From Dactylorhiza incarnata (Eukaryota; Streptophyta; Magnoliopsida; Asparagales; Orchidaceae): DNA of 64,000 bases. The notes below the pieces were generated by a model. It did not search any database and was not told where the DNA came from. It saw only the letters and a program-made list of their open reading frames with translations. Shown here piece after piece: positions 22,591 to 33,895 of this stretch (positions within the stretch are counted from its first letter, which is position 1; each line of letters starts with the position of its first letter). Where the stretch lies: assembly GCA_033032865.1 (NCBI GenBank), contig JAWHQI010000304.1, positions 2,145,001 through 2,209,000 on the forward strand. The letters are read 5' to 3'. The position numbers and the translations under genes are program-made.

Positions 22591-23426
22591 ACAAGTATAT
22601 ATCGTCGAGAAGGGCAGAAGGGATGACCGACAAAGTATGCTTGTCGTTGTAATGACAAGCAAAGCAGACGCAGAGAAACTGTCAAAGAAAGGCGTGTCGT
22701 CGAGAAGAATGGAGTATCGTCGACATCAAAATAGCGGTCATGTCGACAAGACAATACTACAATTACAACGACAGAATGAACAAAGGAAGGTCCCAACGAC
22801 ACAGACAAAGGAAGCATATCGTTGTATATGCAGGAACGCCAGCATGTCCCGTATCGTTGAAATACAAGCATCAGAAGTAGAAGCAAGGAGACCTGAAGAA
22901 TTACCAAAGCACAAGGGGCCGACAAATACATGTCGTCGAGATACATTCCATGTCGTCGTAACAATGGAATATATCGTCGAGACAAATTCAAATCTCGCGG
23001 ATGCGCTGTCAGAAATTAATGCCGCCGCCTGATTGTCCAATCAGGGGCCTGCTATGATGGCTGAGCGTCTGACAGGAAAGGAAAGCTAATGTGACCGTTA
23101 TACGGCTTGTCCTCTCTATAAAAGGCAACAGGGTTGCCCTAGGAAAGATAACTTCGCGTGCAAGAAAGAACTAGCAAAAGTATCCCGCCGTTCAATAGAA
23201 CAGTACATTCTTACGGAGAAGAAGAAGAAGTTCTCAAGAAGCAGTCATCCTCACCGACTGCTAAGAAGCCAATCCACATCCGGCTAAGAAAAAATTGAAG
23301 AAGAACCGTGCATTCAAGATCTGATTCAGAAGCATTCTCTTCATTCTCAAGAAGCCGATCATCATCAGGCTAAGGTTGCCGATCAACATCAGGCAGAAGA
23401 AACAGTTTATATCTGTAATCTCTTGT

Positions 23427-23695
23427 AAGGCTTGCAGGCCATATTGTCTGGCTTGAGGGCTGGAGAGCTGTAAGGCTTGAGGGCCAGGGCAATGCACTCG
23501 CAGGTGCGATTTGTCGAGCTTGCGGGCTCGGGGGCAGTAGGGGCTTGCGGGCCTAGGCTGTTGGGACTTGTGGGTTCGAAAGGTAGGGCTTGAGGGCCTG
23601 AGTGTCGAGCTTGCGGGCTCGGGGGCAGTAGGGGCTTGAGGGCCTAGGCTGTTGGGACTTGCGGGTCCATGGTGTAAGGCTTGAGGGCCGAAAGA
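23427..23695 (+). ncRNA. Array of about 12 mini-hairpins in the transcribed leader of D
   Basis: Each unit is a 3-4 bp stem around a TTG(A/C)GG loop: GGC/GCC, GAGC/GCTC, GGAC/GTCC, GCAC/GTGC (the last with loop TCGCAG). Stem changes are compensated. It lies about 280-550 nt downstream of the expected transcription start. The 3' LTR copy (about 27815-28105) has further changes, e.g. GGC..GCT becomes AGC..GCT. That it acts as structured RNA is an inference. Confidence 0.5.
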
Positions 23696-24073
23696 TTTTG
23701 GCGGAGTTTGCCGAGCCTAGCGGATCGCTGGGTAGGCGCAGGGGGACAGAGGACTACTCAAGACACCCGGTCTTGAGGAACCTCTATAGATTGATTGTGT
23801 GCTTTCTGTGATCAGTTCTTTACATTCTGCAAATCCGTTAATCACAATCGAGAAATACCTAAATCACCCCCCCCCCCCCCCCCCCCCCTCTAGGTGATCT
23901 GGGTAGACACCCCCATAAACAACAAGTGGTATCAAAGCGAGGTTGTTCAAACAAAGCTTAACAGCTTGAACAGATCTGCCAGCGGGTGTCTAAGGATCAT
24001 GACTATGGAATCAAAAATAGCTATGTGTTGTAAAGAAAATTTTGCCCTCTGAAAAATAAGAGCAAGAATATAC

Positions 24074-24259
24074 ATGGAGGCAACAGATCCCAGGATGTTT
24101 GCAATCACTCAAGAAGAACCCTCCATGATGAAGGCAAAAGATGAGATCCTTCTATTCAAATTGAACAAAGAAGCCAGAAACATACTAGCTAGTGCAGTAG
24201 ATTCGCTCACTCTTCAGAAGCTAAGTCATTGCACCACAGCAAAGACACTTTGCGATTGA
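24074..24259 (+). pseudogene. Gag remnant of element D
   Basis: 61 residues (MEATDPRMFAITQEEPSMM...) that resemble a slice of a Copia gag (FKLNKEARNILASAVDSL...SHCTTAKTLCD) and then stop. Neither the rest of the UBN2 domain nor a zinc knuckle is present. Confidence 0.5.
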
Positions 24260-25094
24260 CTGCTGGTACAACCCGAGTGTGCCCAGTGCAAAGGTGAGAC
24301 CTTCCGGAAGAAGTGAGGTAAGTACAAGGATCCCTTATTCTACTAACCAGAACCTTGGACCCAAGTCACCTTGGGCTCCTAAGGGATACTAAAATCTGTT
24401 TTGTAGGACCGTCCACTTAGCCAAATAAAGCAACCAAGGCCAATGGACAATAAGTATTCCAGTCTCAACTCAAAACCTTCAAACACATACCAAGATGCAC
24501 TAGTTGAGGGGGAGCTATCAGTTCAAGAAGACTTAAAAGCTAAGTATATCCAATCAATAGCCGATTCTTAATTAAACCTGAGGTTAATTAATCATATTTC
24601 CCAAAATTGGGTTAACAAAGTTTTTTATGCCTCACTCCTCGGTCTTAAAAGTATAAGTAGGGACGAATATCTTAAAATTAAAACACGCTCTACATTTACC
24701 CTAAAAAGTCGTCGTACTCTCAGCAACATCGAGAGGTGAACGCGTCGATTGTGCTGAAATCCCCCTAGGCAAGCACGAAATGGCACCAAAGAAGGAAGGA
24801 TCCCTCAATGAAGGATGCGAAGTAGTGAGGGGTTTGGCTGCTAGTGAATCCTAGACATATTTCAACAACGTATTAGTACCGTCGAGAAATGCGTCTAAAT
24901 AATATAAATATTATTAAATTAGATAAGTCTGTGCCGCTCGAGGCAGCATACTTCGATAAACCCAAAAATGAGCGCGCGTCCCTGTACCTATTCCCCTTAT
25001 AAAGTAGAGTGAACGCCATGGTTAGGGCTCATTTGCCCTAATATGTTCTGAGAAACCGCCTCTTCGTCTCCGATCTATCGTCTTCCCAAAATCA

Positions 25095-25935
25095 ATGTCA
25101 ACCGAAAAAGGAACAGACGAGATTCTATAGAAGCGGATGGAAGCTCTATTAGAACGAGCTGTAAACAAAATCAGGGATGAAGTGAAGGAGGAAATGAAAT
25201 CTATAAAGGAGGACATCTCCCAACTGCAAACTCAACATGCGGAGTCCACAAACCTCATCATGGTCAGACTCACCAACCACGAGCAAAACCTAGACGTCCG
25301 TCTCGTGGAACTGAGAAACTTTATTGACGTCGGAGATCAAGAAACTCTTGAACAAATATTTGAACTAAAGGTGTCAATGAAAGAAGTTCTCCAAGAAGGG
25401 GAAAGAAGAATTGAAGAAGAAATCCGGGAAGAGATCAAAGGAAGCATATATTGCTAGCTCGCATCAGGCGAAATGGGTAAGTAATCAAGTACAGCAAGCA
25501 CTTCAAGTTCCCCCCTCCAAATATATAGCCGTTGAACTCTCCACTAGCTCCAACTCCGACACTGATTCGGGTGAATCCGCAACAACACACAAGAAAAGGA
25601 AAATCTCCTACGAAAAATGCAGGAAGAAAAGAATCGATGAGGTCCAACAGGACCCAGACGCCAGCCAATGGAGTCCTCGCTCAAAGGAGATCATCACAGA
25701 AACGTGGATAGCTTTTGGACATGGTCAGAAGGACCAGGAGAGGGTGTACTCCTCCATCGAATGGGATCGTCACATAAAAGATCTGGAAGAAAGAACAAGA
25801 CACAAGATGGCCTTTCCCCATGGCCCCCCTCCTCCAAAGAGAATTCCAAAACCACTGAACTTCTACAGGAGAAAGATGAAGAAAGAAGCAAAGAAAGCCA
25901 GCTCTAGCAAAGAAGTCCTGCCTATCAACAACTGA
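25095..25935 (+). pseudogene. Broken accessory ORF of element D
   Basis: A start at 25095 (MSTEKGTDEIL) meets a TAG after 11 codons. The frame reopens at 25137 with a heptad-rich coiled-coil segment (AVNKIRDEVKEEMKSI..., 106 aa), then shifts frame near 25430 to a basic Ser/Lys-rich tail (to 25935) with KKRK/RKKR clusters that could be nuclear signals. No family recognised. The position matches the accessory gene of C, but no clear sequence similarity is seen. Confidence 0.45.
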
Positions 25936-26639
25936 AAAATACTCACTTCTTAGAAAGTCAAAATTATGAACATTTGGTTCATCTGAATGGCTAGTCCTAT
26001 ATATGAACAATTTCAGTAAAAGAACACTTATATGTGCCTGCCTATAAGGCATATGCCTGAGACATCTTGACATGCTTAATGTGCATAATATTCATGAAAT
26101 TACAATCCCTGCTATCTGTCTGCTGATAACCAATAATGTGTCCTTAGCTAACACATAGGTATACACCAGCAAGATGCAGGCTCGGTAGATAAGCAAGTTA
26201 TACTAGACATTCAGACACAGATTATGCAGGGAGCTGTAAAGAAAAGACATCATCAAGAGAGAGCTTATACTAGTCCTTGGAGAAAGAAACGGAAGGAGCC
26301 TGCTGCGCCAAGCACGGAGCAGAAGGATTATAGATAAAATTCAATTCAAGAACAATCGATTTCTTTTACATGAATATTCATCGATGAATGCTTATAAGGA
26401 ACATGCTTAAGTTTAAAATGCTGCCTTCTATTCTACATGCAAGTTACTCATAAATTATTGCTATGATTTCTCTTGCAAAATACCATTGTATATGCCTGTG
26501 CTTAGCCAAAATGTCATACAATCATATAAATGCTTGTGCTAGATATCAGATGCAAACTATGTAGAATGCAGGAAAATAGGTAAAGTATCTCTTGGAGCAA
26601 CTAGGTCAAGAATACTTGAAAACTTTGAATGAAGGCAAG

Positions 26640-26866
26640 AAGTCAAAAAGGGGGAGAAAGAGTGCTCAAAGAAGAGACATCAAATCAAGGGGGAGCTACA
26701 AAATTGATGTACTCAAAGACACCCTAAAGACAGGGGGAGCAAATCAAGGGGGAGCTAGCTCAAAGATAAGTTATATCTTGACACACCTTCTGTTAAGATT
26801 ATGATATTTATTGTCATGTGAAGTAGTCTTGAAATGAGATTCTGACTTCTTTAAATAGGGGAAGAT
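26640..26866 (+). repeat. Multiple polypurine-tract-like repeats before the 3' LTR of D
   Basis: Four AAGGGGGAG / ACAGGGGGAG copies (about 26648-26760) precede the functional tract TAGGGGAAGAT next to the LTR. Three similar copies occur in C (15449-15600). Multiplied polypurine tracts are a known Sirevirus trait. Confidence 0.7.
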
Positions 26867-28360
26867 TGTTGGGAATCGTGCCCACATGATTCCTGATTTG
26901 AAGAAGTCATCATGTCAAGAATACTTCACTTTGTATTTGATCACACATCTAGTTCATAATCTCAGAAGAATACAAGTATACAAGTATATATCGTCGAGAA
27001 GGACAGAAGGGATGACCGACAAAGTATGCTTGTCGTTGTAATGACAAGCAAAGCAGACGCAGAGAAACTGTCAAAGAAAGGCGTGTCGTCGAGAAGAATG
27101 GAGTATCGTCGACATCAAAATAGCGGGCATGTCGATAAGACAATACTACAATTACAACGACAGAATGAACAAAGGAAGGTCCCAACGACACAAACAAAGG
27201 AAGCATATCGTCGTATATGCAGGAACGCCAGCATGTCCCGTATCGTTGAAATACAAGCATCAGAAGCAGAAGCAAGGAGACCTGCAGAATTACCAAAGCA
27301 CAAGGGGCCGACAAAGACATGTCGTCGAGATACATTCCATGTCGTCGTAACGATGGAATATATCGTCGAGACAAATTCAAATCTCGCGGATGCGCTGTCA
27401 GAAATTAATGTCGCCGCCTGATTGTCCAATCAGAGGTCTGCTATGATGGCTGGGCGTCTGACAGGAAAGGAAAGCTAATGTGACCGTTATACGGCTTGTC
27501 CTCTCTATAAAAGGCAACAGGGTTGCCCTAGGAAAGATAACTTCGCGTGCAAGAAAGAACTAGCAAAAGTATCCCGCCGTTCAATAGAACAGTACATTCT
27601 TGCGGAGAAGAAGAAGAAGTTCTCAAGAAGCAGTCATCCTCACCGACTGCTAAGAAGCCAATCCACATCCGGTTAAGAAAGAATTGAAGAAGAACCGTGC
27701 ATTCAAGATCTGATTCAGAGGCATTCTCTTCATTCTCAAGAAGCCGATCATCATCAGGCTAAGGTTGCCGATCAACATCAGGCAGAAGAAACAGTTTATA
27801 TCTGTAATCTCTTATAAGGCTTGCGGGCCATATTGTCTAGCTTGAGGGCTGGGGAGCTGTGAGGCTTGAGGGCCAGGGCAGTGTACTCGCGGGTGCGATT
27901 TGTCGAGCTTGCGGGCTCAGGGGCAGTAGGGGCTTGCGGGCCTAGGCTGTTGGGACTTGCGGGCCTAGGCTGTTGGGACTTGCGGGTCTGAAAGGTAGGG
28001 CTTGAGGGCCTGAGTGTCGAGCATGCGGGCTCGGGCAGTAAGGGCTTGAGGGCCTAGGCTGTTGGGACTTGCGGGTCCGTGGTGTAAGGCTTGAGGGCCG
28101 GAAGATTTTGGCGGAGTTTGCCGAGCCTAGCGGATCGCTGGGTAGGCGCAGAGGGGCAGAGGACTACTCAAGACGCCCGGTCTTGAGGAACCTCTATAGA
28201 TCGATTGTGTGCTTTCTGTGATCAGTTCTTTACATTCTGCAAATCCGTTAATCACAATCAAGAAATACCTAAAGGGGATAGTATACATTAGAAAAACCTA
28301 TTCACCCCCCCCCCCCCCCCCCCCTCTAGGTGATCTGGGAAGACACCCCCATAAACAACA
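26867..28360 (+). repeat. 3' LTR of D
   Basis: 1,494 bp, uninterrupted. It differs from the 5' copy by several substitutions, an extra duplicated TTGGGACTTGCGGG unit and about 30 extra bases before the poly-C run. Confidence 0.95.
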
Positions 28361-28365
28361 CATAG

Positions 28366-30960
28366 CTTGCTGCCATTTTGGATCTTCATGAGCTTCTTCA
28401 AAGCTCAAGGGAGCTGAGGCAAAGAGAGCCATTTGGGTCGCTTGATAAATGTCCTGTAAGCTTCTTGTTCTCTGAGGCAATGATGGAGATGAATCTGAAG
28501 TGGGAGATAAAGGCTCATCGGGACAGACGTCCAGAGGCCTTACAGGTGTGACTTGGAGGGGGCAAACCTGCTCAACCGTCTGCCTAAATCCTTCAGGTTG
28601 ATTCTGAGCTTCTTCAGTCCATTGCCACTGAGCATTCTCATCAAATGTGACATTCCGAGATATAACTACTTTCTTTGTTATGGGATTATATAATTTGTAG
28701 GCTTTGGAATGTTCACTGTAACCTACAAATATACATTTGTCACTTTTGCTATCCAACTTGTCTCTTCCTTTAGGATCAGTTAAATAGTAGGCAATGCATC
28801 CAAAAGTTTTGAAATGAGCAATGGTGGGCTTTCTGTTATTCAAAGCATAATAAGGTGTACTAAGGGGAAGAGCTTTTGTTGTTACCCTATTGAGGATATA
28901 GACTGCTGTTTGCGTAGCTTCAACCCAAAATACTTTAGGAAGCCCTTTAGTGTGGAGTAAGGCTCTTGCCATTTCAAGAATGGTGCGGTTTCGCCTCTCA
29001 ACCACTCCATTTTGTTGGGGTGCTCTTGGAGCTGTCAACTGCCTTTGAATTCCAGCATCCAAACAAAATTGCATAAATTGGTTTGAAGTAAACTCACCCC
29101 CTCTATCTGTTCTTACTGACTTTATCTTTACTCCTTGCTGTAACTCCACTTCTTTCATGAATGCAATAAACTTTGGAAAGGCTTCATCTTTGGTGGTAAG
29201 GTGATATATCCATAGGTAACGGGAGAAATCATCTACCAGAAGCAGGAAATATCGTTTGCCACCAAAGGATGGGATTGAAGCAGGGCCCCAAATGTCACCA
29301 TGTACTAGTTGTAAGGGTACAGATGCTCTTACACTTGCTAGAGGAGGAAAGGGTTGATTGTGAGCTTTGTTGGATACACAGTGTTCACAAAATAACATTT
29401 GCTTGGCTGTTACTGCAGGTAACCCATGAACAAGAGCTTTGTCTTTCATTACTTGGATGGCTTGCCGATGAAGATGCCCAAGCCTATGATGCCATAATTG
29501 TATTGGGGAAATGCAACACTGCTATTGGCATGTGAGTGCATGATGACCCACCTGGGACATCTCTAAAGTGAACAACTGATTCTTGGTCAGTTTTGCTGAG
29601 GCTATGAGGGCATTTGAGGCTTCATGCATGATGTTACCTCCTATTTTATCAAAGCATAAGGTGTATCCTTTGTTGACTAGTTGCCCAACACTTAGTAAGT
29701 TTTGAGTGAGAGTGGGCACATAGCAAACATCCTGTATTTGTTTCATACCGCCTGATTGGAGTTGCACTGCAATTGAACCCTTGCCTTCAATGCATGGTTG
29801 CAGTTGGACCATTTCCAAGAATAACCTTGGATTTGGTATCTTCATTTAACTGAGTAATGTATTCCTTATTATTTGTCATATGGGCAGTACACCCACTGTC
29901 CAGGTACCATGAAGTATCAGCAGTAGATTCAGTAGGAGTAGAGGAATAAAACATTTGTTCATATGGCTCTTGCTGAACTGCTGTTATTTTAACTTCTTGT
30001 GTTGGGTTATGCCAGCAGTTTGAGCCGAGTGGTTGGGCACACGACAATGTTTACATCTGAAGAAACAGTCCTTAGAGCTGTGGTTTGTTTTCTTACAGAT
30101 GATACAGTATTGTTCTCCCATAGAACTGGATTTCTGTTGGGGCAAAGGAGTTTTACTTTTCCATTTGTCAGTAGAGGCATTATTTCCTTGTTTTACTTGG
30201 AAAGGAGGTTTGTTGCTCCCATTAGGTTTGTACCTTTCTCGATTTGTATTTTTAGTAACATGCACCTTGGCTTGAAGAGCTTGATCAGTTGGCTGTGTAA
30301 ATTGAGTCAATCTTTCTTCATGCGTTTTAAGAGAACCCATTAAAGCTGTCAGGGAGAGAGTTTTCAAATCCTTCGACTCCTCAATTGCAGTAACAACTGG
30401 ATAGAAACTTGGGGGCAAACTACGTAGTAGTTTGGTTACAATCTTCCTATCTTCTATTGTATCTCCAAGACTTCGAATTTGATTCATTATGTGCAAGGTT
30501 CTAGCCAGTAAATCGTCTACAGATTCTCCTGATTTCAGGGATAATGTTTCAAATGCTCTCCAGGCATTTTGAAGTTTTAATTCTATCACCTTCTCGTCAC
30601 CTTTAAATTCTATCCTTAAAGTGTCCCATGCTGCTTTAGCTGTTGCAACCCCCATTATTCGTGGAAAAATGGATTCAGAGACGCCTTGATAGATCATACA
30701 AATTGCTCCAGCATCCTTTTGTATTTCTTCATCTGCATACTTCACCTGTTTCGTACCTTCAGGAGCTGTACCGGGTGAGGGTTCGGGAGTTTTACCTGTT
30801 GTTAGAGGAGCAGGTCCATTGGATACTATCTCCCATAGTCCTAGGGATATAAACACAGCTCGCATGTGGATGCTCCAGAAATCATATTTTTCACCATTAA
30901 ACACTGGAATTGAAGTTTGGGAAAGTGAGAGGTGCTAGATGAAGCCATCCTCCTATGATG
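28366..30960 (-). pseudogene. Element A: gag, protease and integrase
   Basis: From right to left: gag with a UBN2-type domain (GEKYDFWSIHMRAVFIS, ESIFPRIMG, RSLPPSFYPVV), a zinc knuckle CIICKKTNHSSKDC near 30100, protease WYLDSGCTAHMTN near 29880-29920, GAG-pre-integrase (TQNLLSVGQLV), and an integrase with D-D-E residues in HGDIWGP, RTDRGGEFTS and VVERRNRT. There are frame breaks near the start codon, near 30010 and near 29800, and a stop at 29522. The left end is cut by D just after DPKWQQAM. Confidence 0.93.
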
Positions 30961-31000
30961 TCTTGATAACTTTTTGAGCCAAAAGCTCTGATACCACTGT

Positions 31001-31285
31001 TGTTTTAAGAGAACTGAGGAGGCTAAAAAACTGTTCTAATTTACAAAAGTATTATCACAGGCTTTTTATTACAGATAGATTATTCATATGTTACAAGAGG
31101 CCCATTTATAGAGCCCAGGCGGTGGCCTTTTACAGGATAAGCTTGATAGAGTTGTACAGGAAATAAACTCTATTAATTATAATCTCTTTGAAACTTGTAT
31201 TTATAAACAGTATTAAACTTCTGCTTGCAGGTCAAGTGGCGCAAGCTTTCTCCTTTCTGGAAGCTTTCGGCTTAGGTCATCATCA
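31001..31285 (-). repeat. 5' LTR of A
   Basis: 285 bp. The PBS (TGGTATCAGAG on minus) lies at about 30986-30996, four bases from the LTR end. Confidence 0.94.
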
Positions 31286-31290
31286 GATGT

Positions 31291-32470
31291 TGTGTGGATT
31301 GAGGAAGAAAATATTGAATTTGTTTGTTTGTTTTCACATATCTTTAGTGACGGCTTTCTAGTTTAATTCCGATCGTCGTGTGATTTTCACTTTATTGGGT
31401 TTTCACATTAAATTTTGTGTCTATTTTATTGTTGTTACTATTGTGTTGTGTTTGCTTGTGTATCGCATACCGCCAAGTTGTCATGCATGTGCTTTCTCAA
31501 ACTAACTTACTGGTGCTCTGATCGTACTTACGTGCCCAATTTCTGGGTCTATGACATTGAGAACAATGCATAATTTCATCTTTCTTGACCAACAATGGCG
31601 ATGAAGGGGTATACTGGCCGCCGAGGCATCCTTTGCAGCAATTTTTGGGTCTAAATTTTTTTAGGATGGCCTTTAATGGCATTCAGATTTTCATAAAAGT
31701 TTAACCAATGCACAAATATCTGCAGTTTGCCCACACCACTCCTCATCGTCCCATTCAAACAAAACTTTACAAAAAATGTATATCGCTATCGGAAAAGAGG
31801 GCTTCTACTTAGCCTTAGCAGCTTGAAGGAAAAGTTTGGGTCCGTTCGTTTCAACAGAATTGGGCTAATGGAATTTGAATTCGATCCTCAATTTCAATTT
31901 CACAATTCGAATGACAAAATAAATTATAGGAATTGGAATTATATCCAATTCCACGATATTTGGAGTTAGGCTATTTCTCCCGCACGCCAATTCAGAGCTC
32001 CCAACCTAAGACTTCTCGATTATGCGCCCGCACCCCTTCCACCTTTGTTGCTCGTGTGACAAAGATGACCCGCGCGCTATCTTCTTCTCCGGCGATACGA
32101 CCCCAGCAAGCTCCGGTTGGACTTCTCCGGCGACGACAGTGACATTCACCTCCTCTGGCTACTGTAAGTTCTCATTTTTAGGGTGGGGGGGGGGGTCGTT
32201 TTTTTGTTTGACAACAGACCTTTTCGATTTGTTCCTTTTGGTGGTATGATTATGTGATTTAGTAGGTGTTAGGATTTCAATGTGAGTAATATCTTTGGAA
32301 TTTAGGTATGATATGAGATTTATGTATTTTCTAAGGTTATTTTTGTTTTTTTAGATGAAATTTTTGGTGTATGTACTGTATGTGTGTGTTGGTGTATGTA
32401 TTGATGTGAATGTGATGTGGGTGTGTTGATGTGAATGTGAGTGTGAATGTGAATGTGAGTGTGCGTGTGT
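31291..32470. other. Intergenic with a MITE-like start
   Basis: No gene recognised apart from the short open stretch after A's TSD. At about 31838 the words GGGTCCGTTCGTTT and repeated GGAATT(G/T) resemble the end of a Tourist-type MITE; similar words occur at 47160. A second end was not found for either. A G-run lies at about 32184-32195. Confidence 0.35.
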
Positions 32471-33890
32471 AGTGGTGGACGTAGAATTTTTTTCAGTGTG
32501 GGCGGACTTAAAAATTGCAAAAAAAATTAATCAAAAAATATAACAAAAGTACATTAATATCACAAAAATTATACAAATGTTGCATATACAATGATAGAAA
32601 GATGTAAATAACCTTTCTTGCAAGAATCTTCTTCGAGCTTTCATGTTTTGAAAGCATTTCATGATGTCCTCATTGTTGATGATGAAAAATGTGTCTTTTT
32701 CAATATATGTTACTAAGCAAGCATTCATTCATTCATCCTTCATTCGATTACGTAATGATGACTTGATAATCTTTATTGCAGAAAAAGTTTTCTACAATTG
32801 CGACAGATAATAGTAGTGTTAGTTTCACGCGCAAATATACTAATGGATGAAGAACATCCTTCTTCAATTCAACTAGTCTTTGAGCTAATCTTCCAAGCCC
32901 AATCAGCTCTGAGAAGTCATCATTTAAGTGGACGTCTAAAATATAGCTTTAAAGTTGATTAATTATTAAGCTCCATTAACGCAATTGGAGAGAAGTCCAT
33001 ATAATAATGTTCAACAAATTAAATCAATTTGTGCTTATGGAATGTAAGAAATTCATTACTTGAATCTAAACTTGTCATACATAAAAGCAATTTAGTGCTC
33101 ACCTCATCATATCAATTATTCAGCTTAACACGTTGTAGATCTATCACTGCATAAAATACATCGACACGATAAAAATGAAGGTTTGTAGTTTCTTCAGTTT
33201 TACGTCTTGATCTCTCTCGAGCAACGAATTTGTCTTCCATATTCGGAACGAAAATTTCATGTTTGTTACAAAAGAGAGTTATCTCGTTAAATAGAGAATC
33301 TCATCCATTGTTCCGTATTTCTTGTAATCGTAGCTTAAAAATTTTGACAAGAGTCATGACATTTACAATGTCTTGATCATTCATTTGAAATGCTTGTGAC
33401 AACTCATTGGTGATCCTCAGAACACTCTTATTAAGTGGGTCAAGACTACAAACTCAAAATATTACATAACATTCAATAAATCACTAAGTTCAGCTTTTTG
33501 CTCTGAAAGTATGGCATCCACTTCAATGACCTCAAACATATCAATAACTGATGAAAACAAACGAATTAAACTCAGGAGAGTTCTATTAAACACATCAATG
33601 ACCATCTTGTGTCTCCTGCTCTTTTCAAAGTTCTTTCTTGATTCAAATCTCTTCCTGTTACAACTTCTCCACTTGATATTTCTTCAATAACTTGTATAAA
33701 TTGCTTCTCCCGGAGAATATCTCTACGTTTACAAGATGCCCCAATAATGTTTGTAATAATTGCTACCAAATTAAAAAAAGAACAAATCTTATTGTGTTTC
33801 TTAATTTGCGCCCGCAACACGTGTCAATTGAAGTTGATGTGCAAAGCATTGAACATAATATGTAGATTGATTTTCTGGCATAATCAATGT
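32471..33890 (-). pseudogene. hAT-family transposase remnant (TTF/ZMYM type)
   Basis: On the minus strand, 33572-33820 encodes a segment of the TTF-type zinc-finger/DUF4371 transposase family (NIIGASCKRRDILREKQ..., GDTRWS). Further left, decayed fragments of the hAT dimerisation region are readable (SLRNRMKDE, MNACLVTYIEKDTF) near 32650-32760. Many stops and shifts make it a pseudogene. The TAGTGGTGGACG at about 32470 looks like a hAT terminus. A similar end-like stretch (GGGCGGACCCCACATAGGG) is at about 45332. Confidence 0.7.
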
Positions 33891-33895
33891 TTTTA

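Larger units (their letters stand above)
20433..23924 (+). repeat. 5' LTR of D (contains F)
   Basis: Net length about 1.45 kb once F (20551-22590) and one TSD copy are subtracted. U3 has repeated TCGTCGA/TGTCG motifs (22600-22990). The TATA box TATAAAA is at 23117-23123. Downstream lie the hairpin array and a 20-plus C homopolymer near 23869-23888. Confidence 0.93.
20433..28360 (+). mobile_element. Non-autonomous Sirevirus-like Copia element D
   Basis: LTRs start TGTTGGGAATCG and end ATAAACAACA, with TSD catag (20428-20432 and 28361-28365). The PBS TGGTATCAAAGC begins at 23927. The 5' LTR is split by F. The internal region (23925-26866) has only a gag remnant and a broken accessory ORF, with no pol. 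The multiple GGGGGAG tracts before the 3' LTR and an LTR end like that of C place it in the same broad lineage (inference). Confidence 0.93.
4260..31285 (-). mobile_element. Copia LTR retrotransposon A, host of a nested cluster
   Basis: Two 285-bp LTRs (4260-4544 and 31001-31285) start TGTTTTAA and end CATCATCA, and are flanked by the 5-bp TSD gatgt (4255-4259 and 31286-31290). Coding order on the minus strand is gag, protease, integrase, reverse transcriptase, RNase H, i.e. Copia. The 27-kb span comes from two insertions: D in the integrase-RT junction and B near the RT/RNase H junction. Without them the element is about 4.7 kb. Removing B with one TSD copy restores a continuous RT frame. 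The LTRs differ at about 11 positions by eye, making this the oldest member of the nest. Stops and frameshifts show it is inactive. Confidence 0.95.

Noticed and set aside
22520..23032. ORFs of 131-170 codons in the U3 of D (also 27026-27421)
   Set aside because: Open because of the repeated TCGTCGA-type motifs; opposite-strand frames are equally open, and the segment is upstream of the TATA box.
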